From positions 2,914,001-2,978,000 of the forward strand of contig NZ_CP047393.1 of assembly GCF_009858175.1 (NCBI RefSeq): DNA of 64,000 nt, in the 5' to 3' direction. The notes beneath the pieces were generated by a model, which was given only the letters and a program-made list of their open reading frames with translations, searched no databases and was not told the origin of the DNA. Numbering within the stretch: the stretch's first letter is position 1; every line of letters starts with the position of its first letter. The DNA comes from Pontibacillus sp. HMF3514 (GTDB taxonomy: Bacteria > Bacillota > Bacilli > Bacillales > BH030062). Positions 43,330 to 52,771 of the stretch are shown piece after piece. The translations under genes and the position numbers were made by a program.

Positions 43330-44385
43330 TTACCTTAACTCTTGCATAAAGTTTTTGAACATCTCTATATCCATTTGTTGAGCAGAATCTGATAGGGCAA
43401 CAGCTGGATCAGGATGTACCTCAGCCATAATGCCATCCGCTCCAATTGCCATTGCAGCTTTAGCTGTTGGTAAAAGTAAATCTCTACGGCCAGTTGAATG
43501 TGTGACATCGACCATAACAGGTAAATGTGTCTCTTGTTTTAAGATTGGAACTGCAGAAATATCAAGTGTATTTCTTGTCGCCTTTTCATACGTTCGAATT
43601 CCGCGTTCACATAAAATGATGTCGCCGTTTCCTTTAGAAATGATATATTCAGCTGCATTAATAAATTCAGATATTGTTGCAGCTAGTCCACGCTTAAGCA
43701 AGACAGGCTTATTAACAGATCCTGCAGCTTTTAGCAGTTCAAAGTTCTGCATGTTACGTGCTCCAATTTGAATAACATCTACGTATTCAACAGCTGTTTC
43801 AATATCAGCCGGGTTTACAATTTCACTAACCACGGCAAGGTCATACTCATCTGCAACGCGTCTTAAGATTTTTAACCCTTCTAGACCGAGCCCCTGAAAA
43901 TCGTAAGGAGATGTTCTTGGCTTAAAAGCTCCACCTCTTAATAAGGTTAAGCCTTGATCTTTTACTTCCTTAGCTACTCTTGCTACCTGATCATAGCTTT
44001 CCACTGAACATGGCCCCATAATAAAATGAGGATTCCCATCTCCAATGGTTTCTCCTTTTATTTCGATGATCGTATCCTCAGGCTTCTTTTTACGAGATAC
44101 GAGCAAGGCTTTTCGATGGTCATCTTCCATCAATTCGAGACCCGCTTTAAAAATTTCCTTAAATATATGCTCCACAGTACTATGTTCAAATGGTCCAGTA
44201 TTTTTCTCTTTAATGGAATCTAGCATGTTTCTCTCTCTTACAGGATCATACCTGTTCATACCTTGCCTCTGCTTAATTTGGCCAATTTGTTGAACGACCT
44301 TGGCCCGTTTATTAATTAAATCTAATAAATCTTCGTTAACCTCATCTAATTCTCTTCTCAGCTTGTCTAGTTCTTCATTACTCAC
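43330..44385 (-). CDS. aroA: Bifunctional chorismate mutase / DAHP synthase
   Basis: 351 residues. The N-terminal ~85 residues are an AroQ-type chorismate mutase ([34 protein letters not shown]); the rest is a KDOPS-like DAHP synthase with [51 protein letters not shown] and [15 protein letters not shown]. It catalyses the first step of the shikimate pathway, the mutase domain acting as feedback sensor for prephenate/chorismate. Same neighbours (ccpA, ytxJ side) as B. subtilis aroA(G). Confidence 0.97.
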   Translation of the reverse strand: MSNEELDKLRRELDEVNEDLLDLINKRAKVVQQIGQIKQRQGMNRYDPVRERNMLDSIKEKNTGPFEHSTVEHIFKEIFKAGLELMEDDHRKALLVSRKKKPEDTIIEIKGETIGDGNPHFIMGPCSVESYDQVARVAKEVKDQGLTLLRGGAFKPRTSPYDFQGLGLEGLKILRRVADEYDLAVVSEIVNPADIETAVEYVDVIQIGARNMQNFELLKAAGSVNKPVLLKRGLAATISEFINAAEYIISKGNGDIILCERGIRTYEKATRNTLDISAVPILKQETHLPVMVDVTHSTGRRDLLLPTAKAAMAIGADGIMAEVHPDPAVALSDSAQQMDIEMFKNFMQELR

Positions 44386-44495
44386 GTTTTTGAGCCTCCA
44401 TTATAGTTTATAGAAAACAGAAAATATGATAAATTCGTAATGATTAACATAATTTTCGTGTACTTGGCACTTCTCAACGAAGGGATCGAATCGAA

Positions 44496-46646
44496 GTGAA
44501 TGAAAGAATATTTGCACTGGATATTGGTACAAGATCTGTTGTCGGCATTATCTTAGAAAAAAAAGCGACTTCATATCAAGTAATAGATATTATATCAAAA
44601 GAACATGATGAACGGTCAATGGTAGACGGTCAAATTCACGATGTTTTATCTGTTTCTAAGGTCATTTCTTCAGTAAAAGAATCTCTGGAAGAAAAGCATG
44701 GTCCGTTACATAAAGTATGTGTTGCTGCGGCGGGACGAGCTTTGAAAACAAAACGAACGAGAGTCGAAGTAAATATTGAGAGTCAGCCACTCATGAACCA
44801 AGATGATGTTACACATTTAGAACTAAGCGCTGTTCAACAGGCACAATATGATTTGGCCAAACAGGAAGAAGATACACAAAGTACTCATTATTATTGTGTC
44901 GGTTACTCAGTTATTCACTATCACCTAGATGGAGAAGAAATAGGGTCACTTATTGACCAGCAAGGGAAAATAGCTTCTGCTGAGATTATTGCTACGTTTT
45001 TACCTAAGGTAGTCGTAGAATCCCTAATTTCAGCTCTCCAGCGTTCCGGACTTGAAATGGAAGCTTTAACACTTGAACCTATTGCAGCCATTGATGTGCT
45101 AATTCCTGCATCCATGAGAAGACTTAATGTGGCTCTTGTAGACATTGGTGCCGGAACTAGCGACATTGCTATCACAGAGTTAGGAACGGTTACCGCCTAT
45201 GGAATGGTTCCGAATGCAGGTGATGAAATAACGGAAGCCATTAGTGACCAATATTTACTTGACTTTCCACTTGCCGAAAAAGCTAAGCGCGATCTCTCTA
45301 CCCAAGATGCCATTACAGTTACAGATATACTTGGTTTTGAAACAGATGTGCCTTATGAAGAAGCAGTCCGTTCTATTCAAGAATCTATCAAAAATCTAAG
45401 TAATGCCATTCATGAAGAGATACTTAGTCTGAATAACAAACCACCTAAAGCAGTCATGCTCGTTGGAGGTGGAAGCTTAACCCCAGAACTGCCTAAACAA
45501 TTAGCTGAGAGTCTGGGATTACCAGAAAACCGTGTAGCGATCCGTGGCATCGATGCTATTCAATCGCTTGAAAAGACAGACAACTTACCAGAAGGCCCTG
45601 CTTTTGTGACACCTATTGGTATCGCCATCGCTGCCAAGCAAAATCCAGTTCACTATATAAGTGTTCAGGTCAATGATCGTGCGGTTCGTTTATTTGATAT
45701 GAAAACTCTCACAGTGGGGGATTGTCTTTTAGCAGCAGGAATTGAAATGAAGAAGCTCTACGGAAAACCTGGCATGGCCTACATGATTAAACTGAACGGA
45801 AAAGAAATTACACTTCCTGGTAATTACGGAACAACCCCAACCATTGAATTGAATGGGGAACCATGTTCTTTAAACGAAACCATACAAAATGGTGATGTGA
45901 TGAATGTGAGTAAAGGAAAAGATGGTGAGCCGCCTAACTTTACGTTAGAAGAGCTTATTGGGGATATACCTTCTTTTTCTGTTTTATGGAATGAAGAACG
46001 CTATGACCTACAACCTAAGCTTCTAGTTAATGGGGATGAAGTTCCTGCAGATTATAAGATCAAAGATAATGACCAAATCGAATTTCAATCGATTAAAACG
46101 ATCAATGATTTCTTTGAATCAATTGACGAAAAAGGAGTAATCGATCAGTTTGCACCTTTTTCTATTTATGTGAATAATCGTAAGCAAAAAATTAAAGAGC
46201 AAAAGGTTTCGCTTTTGAAAAACAATGCTAAAGCTAATCTTCGTGACCCAATACATCATGGAGATCAAATCATCACAGAAAACCATACTCCATTACCATT
46301 ATATAAATTAATGGATCAGTTCGATCTTTCGTTCTACTACACAATAACGGTGATGTTTAATAATGAATATATCACCCTTTCTAAACAACAAATCAAAGTG
46401 TTTCGAGATGGGGAGTCGCTAACAGAAGATGATCTCGTTTATCCAGATAATCAACTTCTTACAGAGGAAGTTAGTGTGGAACCATTTATCTTCCAGGATG
46501 TTTTCCGATTTGTAGATATTGATATTCAGGCTACGCAAGGAAGACGTTTTCGAATAACAAAAAATGGTGAGGAAACGACCTTCTTTGAGCAGATTTCACC
46601 TGGTGATGAACTAGAGTTACAGTGGGAAACATCAAATCAATATTAA
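44496..46646 (+). CDS. Large FtsA-like/PilM-like actin-fold ATPase with long C-terminal extension
   Basis: 716 residues. Residues ~1-375 are an FtsA-type ATPase: phosphate 1 loop FALDIGTRSVVGI, an SHS2-like insertion (VCVAAAGRALKTKRTRV), phosphate 2 VALVDIGAGTSDIAI, and MLVGGGSLTPELPKQLAESL. FtsA is normally about 420 residues. The extra ~330 residues contain repeated short beta-rich patterns ending in NG or GD turns (LNGKEITL, LNGEPCSLNETIQNGDVM, VNGDEVPADYKIKDNDQIEF, FNNEYITLSKQQIKVF), suggestive of tandem beta-grasp-like modules. No amphipathic FtsA C-terminal helix recognised. Divergent from aroA. Role in division or envelope is inference. Confidence 0.85.
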   Translation: MNERIFALDIGTRSVVGIILEKKATSYQVIDIISKEHDERSMVDGQIHDVLSVSKVISSVKESLEEKHGPLHKVCVAAAGRALKTKRTRVEVNIESQPLMNQDDVTHLELSAVQQAQYDLAKQEEDTQSTHYYCVGYSVIHYHLDGEEIGSLIDQQGKIASAEIIATFLPKVVVESLISALQRSGLEMEALTLEPIAAIDVLIPASMRRLNVALVDIGAGTSDIAITELGTVTAYGMVPNAGDEITEAISDQYLLDFPLAEKAKRDLSTQDAITVTDILGFETDVPYEEAVRSIQESIKNLSNAIHEEILSLNNKPPKAVMLVGGGSLTPELPKQLAESLGLPENRVAIRGIDAIQSLEKTDNLPEGPAFVTPIGIAIAAKQNPVHYISVQVNDRAVRLFDMKTLTVGDCLLAAGIEMKKLYGKPGMAYMIKLNGKEITLPGNYGTTPTIELNGEPCSLNETIQNGDVMNVSKGKDGEPPNFTLEELIGDIPSFSVLWNEERYDLQPKLLVNGDEVPADYKIKDNDQIEFQSIKTINDFFESIDEKGVIDQFAPFSIYVNNRKQKIKEQKVSLLKNNAKANLRDPIHHGDQIITENHTPLPLYKLMDQFDLSFYYTITVMFNNEYITLSKQQIKVFRDGESLTEDDLVYPDNQLLTEEVSVEPFIFQDVFRFVDIDIQATQGRRFRITKNGEETTFFEQISPGDELELQWETSNQY

Positions 46647-46657
46647 GTGTGTGTCCA

Positions 46658-46690
46658 CCCTCCAATTAGTATAGAAATTGGAGGGTTTTT
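46658..46690 (+). terminator. Terminator of the FtsA-like gene
   Basis: Stem CCCTCCAATT / AATTGGAGGG (46658-46667 with 46676-46685) followed by TTTTT. Composite element 5 starts eight bases after the T-run. Confidence 0.92.
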
Positions 46691-46697
46691 GTAGGTT

Positions 46698-47237
46698 TTA
46701 TTCAACAATTTGGCAGGATTGTTGAAGACTTGAAACTGAGAGGAGTCCGTTGCTGTAGGGTAATTTGTTGCGGTCAGTGAAACGGCAAGCCTGTTGTGGA
46801 AGACAAGCCGAGCCTCCTCGTTCCTGCGGGGTCTCGTCTTGCCTTTGCTACCACGACAGTTTGCCGTTTCCTTCCCTCCACGCGATTATGGAAACTAACG
46901 GACCATAATTTGGATATCCCACGTCATGTTGGTTGGAAAACATATTCAGAGAAGTAGTTCAGAGCCTTGTCATGATAGGGTAATACTACCTGGAATCAGA
47001 ACAACTCATCCCTGAACTAAGGCGGTTCCGTTAATCTCCATTCTGCTAAGGCGGGCTGTGGAACGGGTTGACTCCTCCGGTAGAAAGGGCGAGCGAGATC
47101 CCGCAGGAACGAAGTGACGAGGAAGCTCGATCGGTCTTCCGGGGAAAGCAACCCGTTCCACAGCCCGCCGATCTGCACAAAAGCAACGGAACCATACGCA
47201 CATTATCTCGATTCCAAGTCTTCCAGATAAGGGGGCT
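46698..47237 (+). repeat. Composite palindromic element, copy 5 (L-B-A-R, subfamily III)
   Basis: Reads L-B-centre-A-R. Inverted near-duplicate of copy 4: differences are concentrated at the left end and in the centre; unit A and B stems are the same apart from a few bases. It lies between two terminators (46658-46690 and 47257-47301) separating converging genes. No gene in it. Confidence 0.9.
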
Positions 47238-47256
47238 ATCCTTGAATACACTCATG

Positions 47257-47301
47257 AAACACAAAAAGTCCAGGGGTGGTATCCCTGGACTTTTTGTGTT
47301 T
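47257..47301. terminator. Terminator of ytxJ (bidirectional)
   Basis: A 19-bp perfect stem, AACACAAAAAGTCCAGGG with CCCTGGACTTTTTGTGTT (47257-47275 with 47283-47301), A/T-rich at its base in both directions. Confidence 0.9.
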
Positions 47302-47304
47302 TTC

Positions 47305-47634
47305 TTATGATTGATCATCAGCACGTTCTAGACTATCTGGAGTGATGTTCCAATGTGAGGTGTGCCACACAACTTCACGATCTTTGAATTGTAGAATTTG
47401 AGGGCTTTCATGCTTCACATCATGGCTATTAGCAATCTGTTGTGAAAGATCTCGAGCTTCTTGTATATGCAAAATATATGTTGGAGTTTGAGTCGTTTCA
47501 GCGAATCTTTCGTAAGCCTGTTTAGCAGTTGAACTTATGGGGCAGGTTAAGCTATGTTTCAATAAGAATAACTGATCATTTGTTTCCAAAGCTTGCTCAA
47601 AATCCTTTTGACTTTGCAACTGTTGAATGTTCAT
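47305..47634 (-). CDS. ytxJ: YtxJ/BrxC-type bacilliredoxin
   Basis: 109 residues from MNIQQLQSQKDF, with AGGAGG upstream; the frame extends to 47691 without a ribosome site. Thioredoxin-like fold of the DUF2847 family with a single active Cys in HSLTCPISSTAKQAY. The family acts as a monothiol bacilliredoxin in bacillithiol metabolism. In B. subtilis it forms the ytxGHJ operon; here a terminator-like hairpin separates it from ytxH. Confidence 0.92.
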   Translation of the reverse strand: MNIQQLQSQKDFEQALETNDQLFLLKHSLTCPISSTAKQAYERFAETTQTPTYILHIQEARDLSQQIANSHDVKHESPQILQFKDREVVWHTSHWNITPDSLERADDQS

Positions 47635-47734
47635 ATGTATTCCTCCTATAATAAATGAAAAAACGATGGCAGACAAAAACCTGACTGACAAAGATTTTAT
47701 TGTACATAATTAATGTTTTTAAGTTTTAAACTAC

Positions 47735-47779
47735 AAAAAGGTTGTTGGGTTAGTTATAGCATACCCAACAACCTTTTTT
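47735..47779. terminator. Terminator of ytxG-ytxH
   Basis: Stem AAAAAGGTTGTTGGGT / ACCCAACAACCTTTTT (47735-47750 with 47763-47778), T-run on both strands. Confidence 0.9.
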
Positions 47780-47791
47780 CTATCTTACTGC

Positions 47792-48238
47792 TTATAAATT
47801 AGAACTAGTAGATGGTTCTTGTTGTCTTTCAAGCTCTTCAGCTGCTTCTTCAATTGCTTCCGCAACTTCTTCAGCTGCCTCTTCTGCTTCATCCTTACTT
47901 CTGAACTCACCCACTTTATCTTTTACACGCTCTTGAATGTCTTGAGACTTTTCAGAAAGGTTTTGAGAAAGCTGAGCAGAAGATTCACGTGCACGGTCTT
48001 TCCATTCGCCGCTCTTTTCATAAGCAACATCTTTCCATTCTCCAGCACGTTCACGCATGTAGCTTGCACCTTGGTTTAAGTCTTCGCGTACTTCACGACC
48101 AGACTTTGGAGCAAATAGCAGAGCAGCGCATGCGCCTACTAAACCACCAATTAGTGAACCGATTAAGAAATCCTTACTATTCATATCATTTTGGTTTTGA
48201 CCTTGATTCTGGTTCTGATTCTGATCTTGATTACTCAT
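47792..48238 (-). CDS. ytxH: YtxH-domain general stress protein
   Basis: 148 residues. An Asn/Gln-rich start (SNQDQNQNQNQGQNQND) precedes the YtxH core FLIGSLIGGLVGACAALLFAPKSGREVREDL, a glycine-rich membrane helix with its basic stop, then amphipathic repeats with EWKDxAxEKSGEWKDRARE and an Ala/Glu-rich tail. B. subtilis ytxH belongs to the general stress regulon. GAGGAGG precedes the ATG. Follows ytxG by 28 bases. Confidence 0.93.
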   Translation of the reverse strand: MSNQDQNQNQNQGQNQNDMNSKDFLIGSLIGGLVGACAALLFAPKSGREVREDLNQGASYMRERAGEWKDVAYEKSGEWKDRARESSAQLSQNLSEKSQDIQERVKDKVGEFRSKDEAEEAAEEVAEAIEEAAEELERQQEPSTSSNL

Positions 48239-48266
48239 AAGACGAACTCCTCCTCTAAATTTTTAA

Positions 48267-48692
48267 TTATTGATTGCTTTTGGGTTTCTGTGTTTGCCAT
48301 TTCTTATACAAATCAATCCCAACTTGACCCCACTTCATAGCTTGAGCAGCATTGTCCGTGTTGCTTTGGGCTGATTGTTTCAGATTACTAGATATAGAAT
48401 GAAGTGATTCGTTGAAGTCTTGAACAGAATCTCCAATACCTTTAACACCATCTACTAGCGTATTAAGCTTTTGAGATTTGTCTCCTAAATCATCAGCTAG
48501 GTGATTGGTTTTGCTTAATAATGCAGTGGTTTCAACAGAGATCCCTTCCATTTGCTTCTCTAAACCACCTAATGTTGTTGCTACATTATCCAACGTGTGT
48601 TGAGCGGCTTTTAACGTTTTCGATAAATAGACCACTAGAACAGCGAAGGCCAGGGCAAAGATTAATGCAGCAATATATAATATTATGATCAT
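48267..48692 (-). CDS. ytxG: YtxG-like DUF948 membrane protein
   Basis: 141 residues: an N-terminal membrane helix (IIILYIAALIFALAFAVLVV) then a helical region (LSKTLKAAQHTLDNVATTLGGLEKQMEGI, TNHLADDLGDKSQKLNTLVDGVK) characteristic of DUF948. Upstream partner of ytxH, part of the general stress ytxGHJ operon in B. subtilis. Cell-envelope association likely; molecular role unknown. Confidence 0.92.
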   Translation of the reverse strand: MIIILYIAALIFALAFAVLVVYLSKTLKAAQHTLDNVATTLGGLEKQMEGISVETTALLSKTNHLADDLGDKSQKLNTLVDGVKGIGDSVQDFNESLHSISSNLKQSAQSNTDNAAQAMKWGQVGIDLYKKWQTQKPKSNQ

Positions 48693-48900
48693 TTCCCCCT
48701 GCTCAACTCCTTTATGTATTATGTTTTATAATATCATATACCCGTTTTGGAAAGCCGTAAACCTAATTTTAGTAAAATAATTATAAATAGGTTTCACATT
48801 AATATATTCGCTTTAAATAGTTTAACTCCTTTATTTAAATTCTTTTTTTAATTATGAAAATTCGTTATGATAAAACTAGTAAATAAAAGGAGGAAGATTC

Positions 48901-50016
48901 ATGCGTGATCCTAGAATCCAACAACTTGCTCAACAAGTTGTCCATTATTCTGTAAATCTACAAAAAGGTGAAAAATTATTAATTGAAAATACAGGCCTCC
49001 AACAAGAACTCGTTTCAGCTATCGTTGAAGAAGCATATAAAGCTGAAGGGCTACCATTTGTTTCTCTTAAAGAACCAAAAGTCCAACGTTCTTTACTACA
49101 AAATGCTGATGAAGAACAAATGAATGTGTTAGCTGAACATGAAGCATCTCTTATGAAACAGATGGACGCTTACATAACAATACGTTCAGGAGATAACATT
49201 TCAGAGCTTGCTGATGTACCTGCTGAAGGAATGAAATTATATAATCAAACAGTCGGTCAAAAAGTACACAGAGAATGGCGTGTCCCTCATACAAAATGGT
49301 GTGTTCTTCGCTTCCCTAATGAGTCTATGGCTCAATTGGCTAATATGAGTACAGAAGGTTTTGAAGATTTCTATTTCAATGTATGTACACTAGATTATGA
49401 AAAAATGAGCAATGCTATGGATGCACTTGTTAAACGTATGGAACAAACGGACAAGGTGCGTATTACAGGACCTAACACAGATTTACAATTCTCCATTGAT
49501 GGGATTCCAAATGTGAAATGTGCAGGTAACTTAAATATTCCAGATGGAGAAGTATACACAGCACCTGTTAAAGATTCTGTGAATGGTACAATCCATTACA
49601 ATACACCATCTCCTTACAACGGCTTCACGTATGAAGATGTAAAACTTACATTCAAGGATGGAAAAATTATTGATGCGACAGCAAACGATACAGAACGTAT
49701 TAACAAGATTTTTGATACAGATGAAGGTGCAAGATACGTAGGAGAATTCGCCATCGGATTAAACCCTTATATTCAACATCCTATGAAGGATATCCTATTT
49801 GATGAAAAAATTGATGGGAGCTTTCACTTTACTCCAGGACAGTGTTATGATGAAGCACCAAACGGGAATAACTCTGCCATCCACTGGGATATGGTTATGA
49901 TCCAACGCCCTGAATACGGTGGAGGGGAAATATACTTTGATGACGTACTGATTCGTAAAGACGGACGTTTTGTCGTTCCAGACCTTGAAGTATTAAATCC
50001 AGAAAACCTTAAATAA
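48901..50016 (+). CDS. M29-family aminopeptidase
   Basis: 371 residues, thermophilic metalloprotease (M29, AmpS-like) family, slightly shorter than the usual ~410. Metal-binding region is visible: IPDGEVYTAP, YVGEFAIGLNP, GSFHFTPGQCYDEAPNGNNS and AIHWDMVMIQRP (His and Asp ligands). Cleaves N-terminal residues with two Co/Zn ions in related enzymes. AGGAGG precedes the ATG. Divergent from ytxG, convergent with murC through a shared terminator. Confidence 0.9.
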   Translation: MRDPRIQQLAQQVVHYSVNLQKGEKLLIENTGLQQELVSAIVEEAYKAEGLPFVSLKEPKVQRSLLQNADEEQMNVLAEHEASLMKQMDAYITIRSGDNISELADVPAEGMKLYNQTVGQKVHREWRVPHTKWCVLRFPNESMAQLANMSTEGFEDFYFNVCTLDYEKMSNAMDALVKRMEQTDKVRITGPNTDLQFSIDGIPNVKCAGNLNIPDGEVYTAPVKDSVNGTIHYNTPSPYNGFTYEDVKLTFKDGKIIDATANDTERINKIFDTDEGARYVGEFAIGLNPYIQHPMKDILFDEKIDGSFHFTPGQCYDEAPNGNNSAIHWDMVMIQRPEYGGGEIYFDDVLIRKDGRFVVPDLEVLNPENLK

Positions 50017-50020
50017 GCAC

Positions 50021-50052
50021 AAAAAAGCTTGGCAGAAACGCCAAGCTTTTTT
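50021..50052. terminator. Bidirectional terminator between aminopeptidase gene and murC
   Basis: Stem AAAAAAGCTTGGC / GCCAAGCTTTTTT (50021-50033 with 50040-50052). Confidence 0.92.
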
Positions 50053-50057
50053 ACGTA

Positions 50058-51347
50058 CTATAAACTTTCATAGGCTTTTTGGAATTTTTGAATATCCCCA
50101 GCACCCATAAAAATTAATACGCTATCTTTATGTTGTTGTAAAACAGATGTTTCATCAAGTTGTAATAAATGAGCTCCATCTATTCTACCTTGTAAGTCTT
50201 CAATCGATAGTTTTCCAGATTCCTCACGTGCTGAACCGAAAATATCACATAAATAAACTTGATCAGCATCATTTAAGCTATCCGCAAATTCTTGTAGAAA
50301 CATCCTTGTTCTTGTAAAGGTATGAGGTTGGAAAATTGCAATGACTTCTTTGTTCGGATATTTTTTCTTTGCTGATTCAATTGTCACTTCAACCTCTTTT
50401 GGATGATGGGCATAGTCATCAATAATAACTTGATCGTTATGCTTCTTCTCTGTAAAGCGACGCTTAACACCTTTGAATTCACTAATATGCTTCATATCTT
50501 CAGAAGAGATCTGTTCATACTGACATAATGCGATAACTGATAATGCGTTTAATACATGGTGTGTCCCATAACCTGGAATCGTAAAGGAATCATAAAATGT
50601 GTTACGTACATACACGTCAAAAGTCGTACCATTTTCATCTTCACTCACATTTTGAGCTTGAAAGTCATTACCGTCTGACAAACCGTAATATAATACAGGA
50701 ACTCTAGCTTGAATCTGTTGAAGATGCTCATCATCACCGCAAGCAATAATACCCTTCTTCACTTTGAGAGCCATTTCTTGAAAGGCACTAAAAACATCTT
50801 CTAAGCTCGTGAAGTAATCCGGGTGATCAAAATCAATATTTGTCATGATTGCATAATCCGGTTCATAAGCAAGGAAGTGTCTACGATATTCACATGCTTC
50901 AAACACAAAGTACTGACTATCCTCGTGCCCTCTGCCTGTTCCGTCACCAATTAAATACGATGTTGGATGAATGCCACTTAGTACATGAGCAAGCAACCCT
51001 GTTGTTGATGTCTTTCCATGGGCTCCTGTTACAGCAATACTCGTATAATTTTGTAACCATTCACCTAAGAATTCATGGTACCTAAAGAATGGCACACCTA
51101 ACTCTTTGGCTGCTTGAATTTCTTCATGGTCTTCGCCAAACGCATTTCCTGCTATTATAGTTAAACCTTCTTCAATGTTCTCTTTAGAAAACGGTAAGAT
51201 CGGTATTCCTTTTGACTCTAAAGATGCTTGCGTAAAAAATGTCTTCTCCACATCAGAACCTTGAACCTTTTCCCCCGCATCATGAAGAATTTGTGCTAAT
51301 GCACTCATTCCCGTACCTTTGATACCAATAAAATGGTAAGTAGTCAT
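50058..51347 (-). CDS. murC: UDP-N-acetylmuramate--L-alanine ligase
   Basis: 429 residues from [25 protein letters not shown] lies nine bases before this ATG, while the longer frame to 51365 has none. Rossmann-type motif [11 protein letters not shown] loop [18 protein letters not shown], and [16 protein letters not shown] in the C-terminal domain are diagnostic. Adds L-Ala to UDP-MurNAc in peptidoglycan precursor synthesis. Located between ytxGHJ and sftA as in B. subtilis, with a phosphoribosyltransferase gene added upstream. Confidence 0.98.
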   Translation of the reverse strand: MTTYHFIGIKGTGMSALAQILHDAGEKVQGSDVEKTFFTQASLESKGIPILPFSKENIEEGLTIIAGNAFGEDHEEIQAAKELGVPFFRYHEFLGEWLQNYTSIAVTGAHGKTSTTGLLAHVLSGIHPTSYLIGDGTGRGHEDSQYFVFEACEYRRHFLAYEPDYAIMTNIDFDHPDYFTSLEDVFSAFQEMALKVKKGIIACGDDEHLQQIQARVPVLYYGLSDGNDFQAQNVSEDENGTTFDVYVRNTFYDSFTIPGYGTHHVLNALSVIALCQYEQISSEDMKHISEFKGVKRRFTEKKHNDQVIIDDYAHHPKEVEVTIESAKKKYPNKEVIAIFQPHTFTRTRMFLQEFADSLNDADQVYLCDIFGSAREESGKLSIEDLQGRIDGAHLLQLDETSVLQQHKDSVLIFMGAGDIQKFQKAYESL

Positions 51348-51525
51348 ATAGAAGAACCTCCACAATTATACAGTCGTATCTGTTTGCTATTATATGTATA
51401 TAGGCAAAACTTGCGCCTACTTCTTTTTGATTATACCCGTTCCTTTATTATAGCAAAACCTCAAATAGGAGTGAATGGTATCATCAAAACTGTAATATGT
51501 TGAAATATTTATTATCATAACGCCT

Positions 51526-51557
51526 AAGAAAAAGCTGACACAATACGTGTCAGCTTT
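51526..51557 (-). terminator. Terminator of the nicotinate phosphoribosyltransferase gene
   Basis: Stem AAAGCTGACAC / GTGTCAGCTTT (51531-51541 with 51547-51557) with T-run on the minus strand; it overlaps the stop codon. Confidence 0.85.
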
Positions 51558-52665
51558 CTTGAGGAATATATTCCACTTTTTCTAATCTTGGATTTGGACG
51601 GTAACGACGTCCTTCTTTAGCTTCATTTTGTCCATTTAATAATACATTGTCTCCTGTAAAAGAAGTATCGATATTAAGTAAGCTGCTCCCAACTCCATAA
51701 ATATCTACAGGAACTTTTCGTTCTTCAAATTTACGGATACGATCTTCTGTAAAACCGCCACTCGCTACTATTTTCACATGATTATACCCTTCAGCATCCA
51801 ATGCTTTTCGAAGAGCAAAAATTAATTCAGGATTCACTCCTCGAGGGTCAAATGTGCCCATAAGGTGTTGGTTACGTAGGAAATACTTGTCTACTAAAGA
51901 TCTTGATGTATCAACACGTACTCCGTTTAGTTCATCACCAAATTCACGTGCAACTTTTAAAGAGTCTGTGATCACATCATTGTTGTAATCAACTAAGGCC
52001 ATTAATTCATCGTCTGGGAATTGTTCTTTGTATGCTCTCGTTGCAGCAACTACATCTCCCTGGAACATTTGTATTAAGGCGTGTGGCATGGTTCCCATCC
52101 CTTCTTTCCCCCACCATTCATTCATGGCGTGAGTCGCCTGGGCAGTAGAGCCACCAATATAAGCTGCGTACCCATCACCTGCTTGTTGAGTGTAATGATC
52201 ATCACGGTCACCCATAAAGATAACAGGCTTCTGCTTTCCCGATGCTCTTGCAGATTTAACAACATTAAATACATTCGTTGATACAGATGTTCTTCGTGAT
52301 AAAATACCATCGATGATACCTTCTAAGTACCCAAAATGTTGGTATGGACCTGTGATCGTTAACACCGTCTCGAATGGACGAATTCGATCTCCATCCTTCA
52401 ATGAATAAATAGAGAGTTCCTCTGGATGGTCAGCGAATGTGTGAATAAGCGCAATCGCCTCATCCGTTCCACAAAGAACAGCATCTTTCTTTTGGAAAAA
52501 TTGCATCGTTACATAATTATCCGGAAGGGTGTTCTCGACAATCTTTCTTGTTTTAAGGAAATAAACAGCAGAAAACCAACCTTCTTCGATACGTTCATCA
52601 AATTTAAACGTCTTGTTGGTTAACCGTTTGATGTCGCCCTTCATTTTCAGTTCGATTTCTTTCAT
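51550..52665 (-). CDS. Nicotinate phosphoribosyltransferase
   Basis: 371 residues of the NAPRTase family (shorter archaeal/Bacillus-type). Regions seen: DGDRIRPFETVLTITGPYQ, GILSRRTSVSTNVF, YIGGSTAQATHAMNEWWG, LVDYNNDVITDSLKVARE and GVRVDTSRSLVDKYF, then KIVASGGFTEDRI and YGVGSSLL which form the phosphate-binding part of the barrel. Converts nicotinate and PRPP to nicotinate mononucleotide in NAD salvage. Start retained at MKEIELKMKGD (AAGGGG 12 bases upstream); Met8 has no ribosome site. Same strand as sftA and murC. Confidence 0.92.
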   Translation of the reverse strand: MKEIELKMKGDIKRLTNKTFKFDERIEEGWFSAVYFLKTRKIVENTLPDNYVTMQFFQKKDAVLCGTDEAIALIHTFADHPEELSIYSLKDGDRIRPFETVLTITGPYQHFGYLEGIIDGILSRRTSVSTNVFNVVKSARASGKQKPVIFMGDRDDHYTQQAGDGYAAYIGGSTAQATHAMNEWWGKEGMGTMPHALIQMFQGDVVAATRAYKEQFPDDELMALVDYNNDVITDSLKVAREFGDELNGVRVDTSRSLVDKYFLRNQHLMGTFDPRGVNPELIFALRKALDAEGYNHVKIVASGGFTEDRIRKFEERKVPVDIYGVGSSLLNIDTSFTGDNVLLNGQNEAKEGRRYRPNPRLEKVEYIPQES

Positions 52666-52771
52666 ATCTACGTTATACCCCTTATCGTCAATCTCCTCAA
52701 TGTACCTATTTACTTATAGTATAAAATTCCTTGGAGTTCGACAAGTTATGTGTGAAAATCCTATAGTTTTT

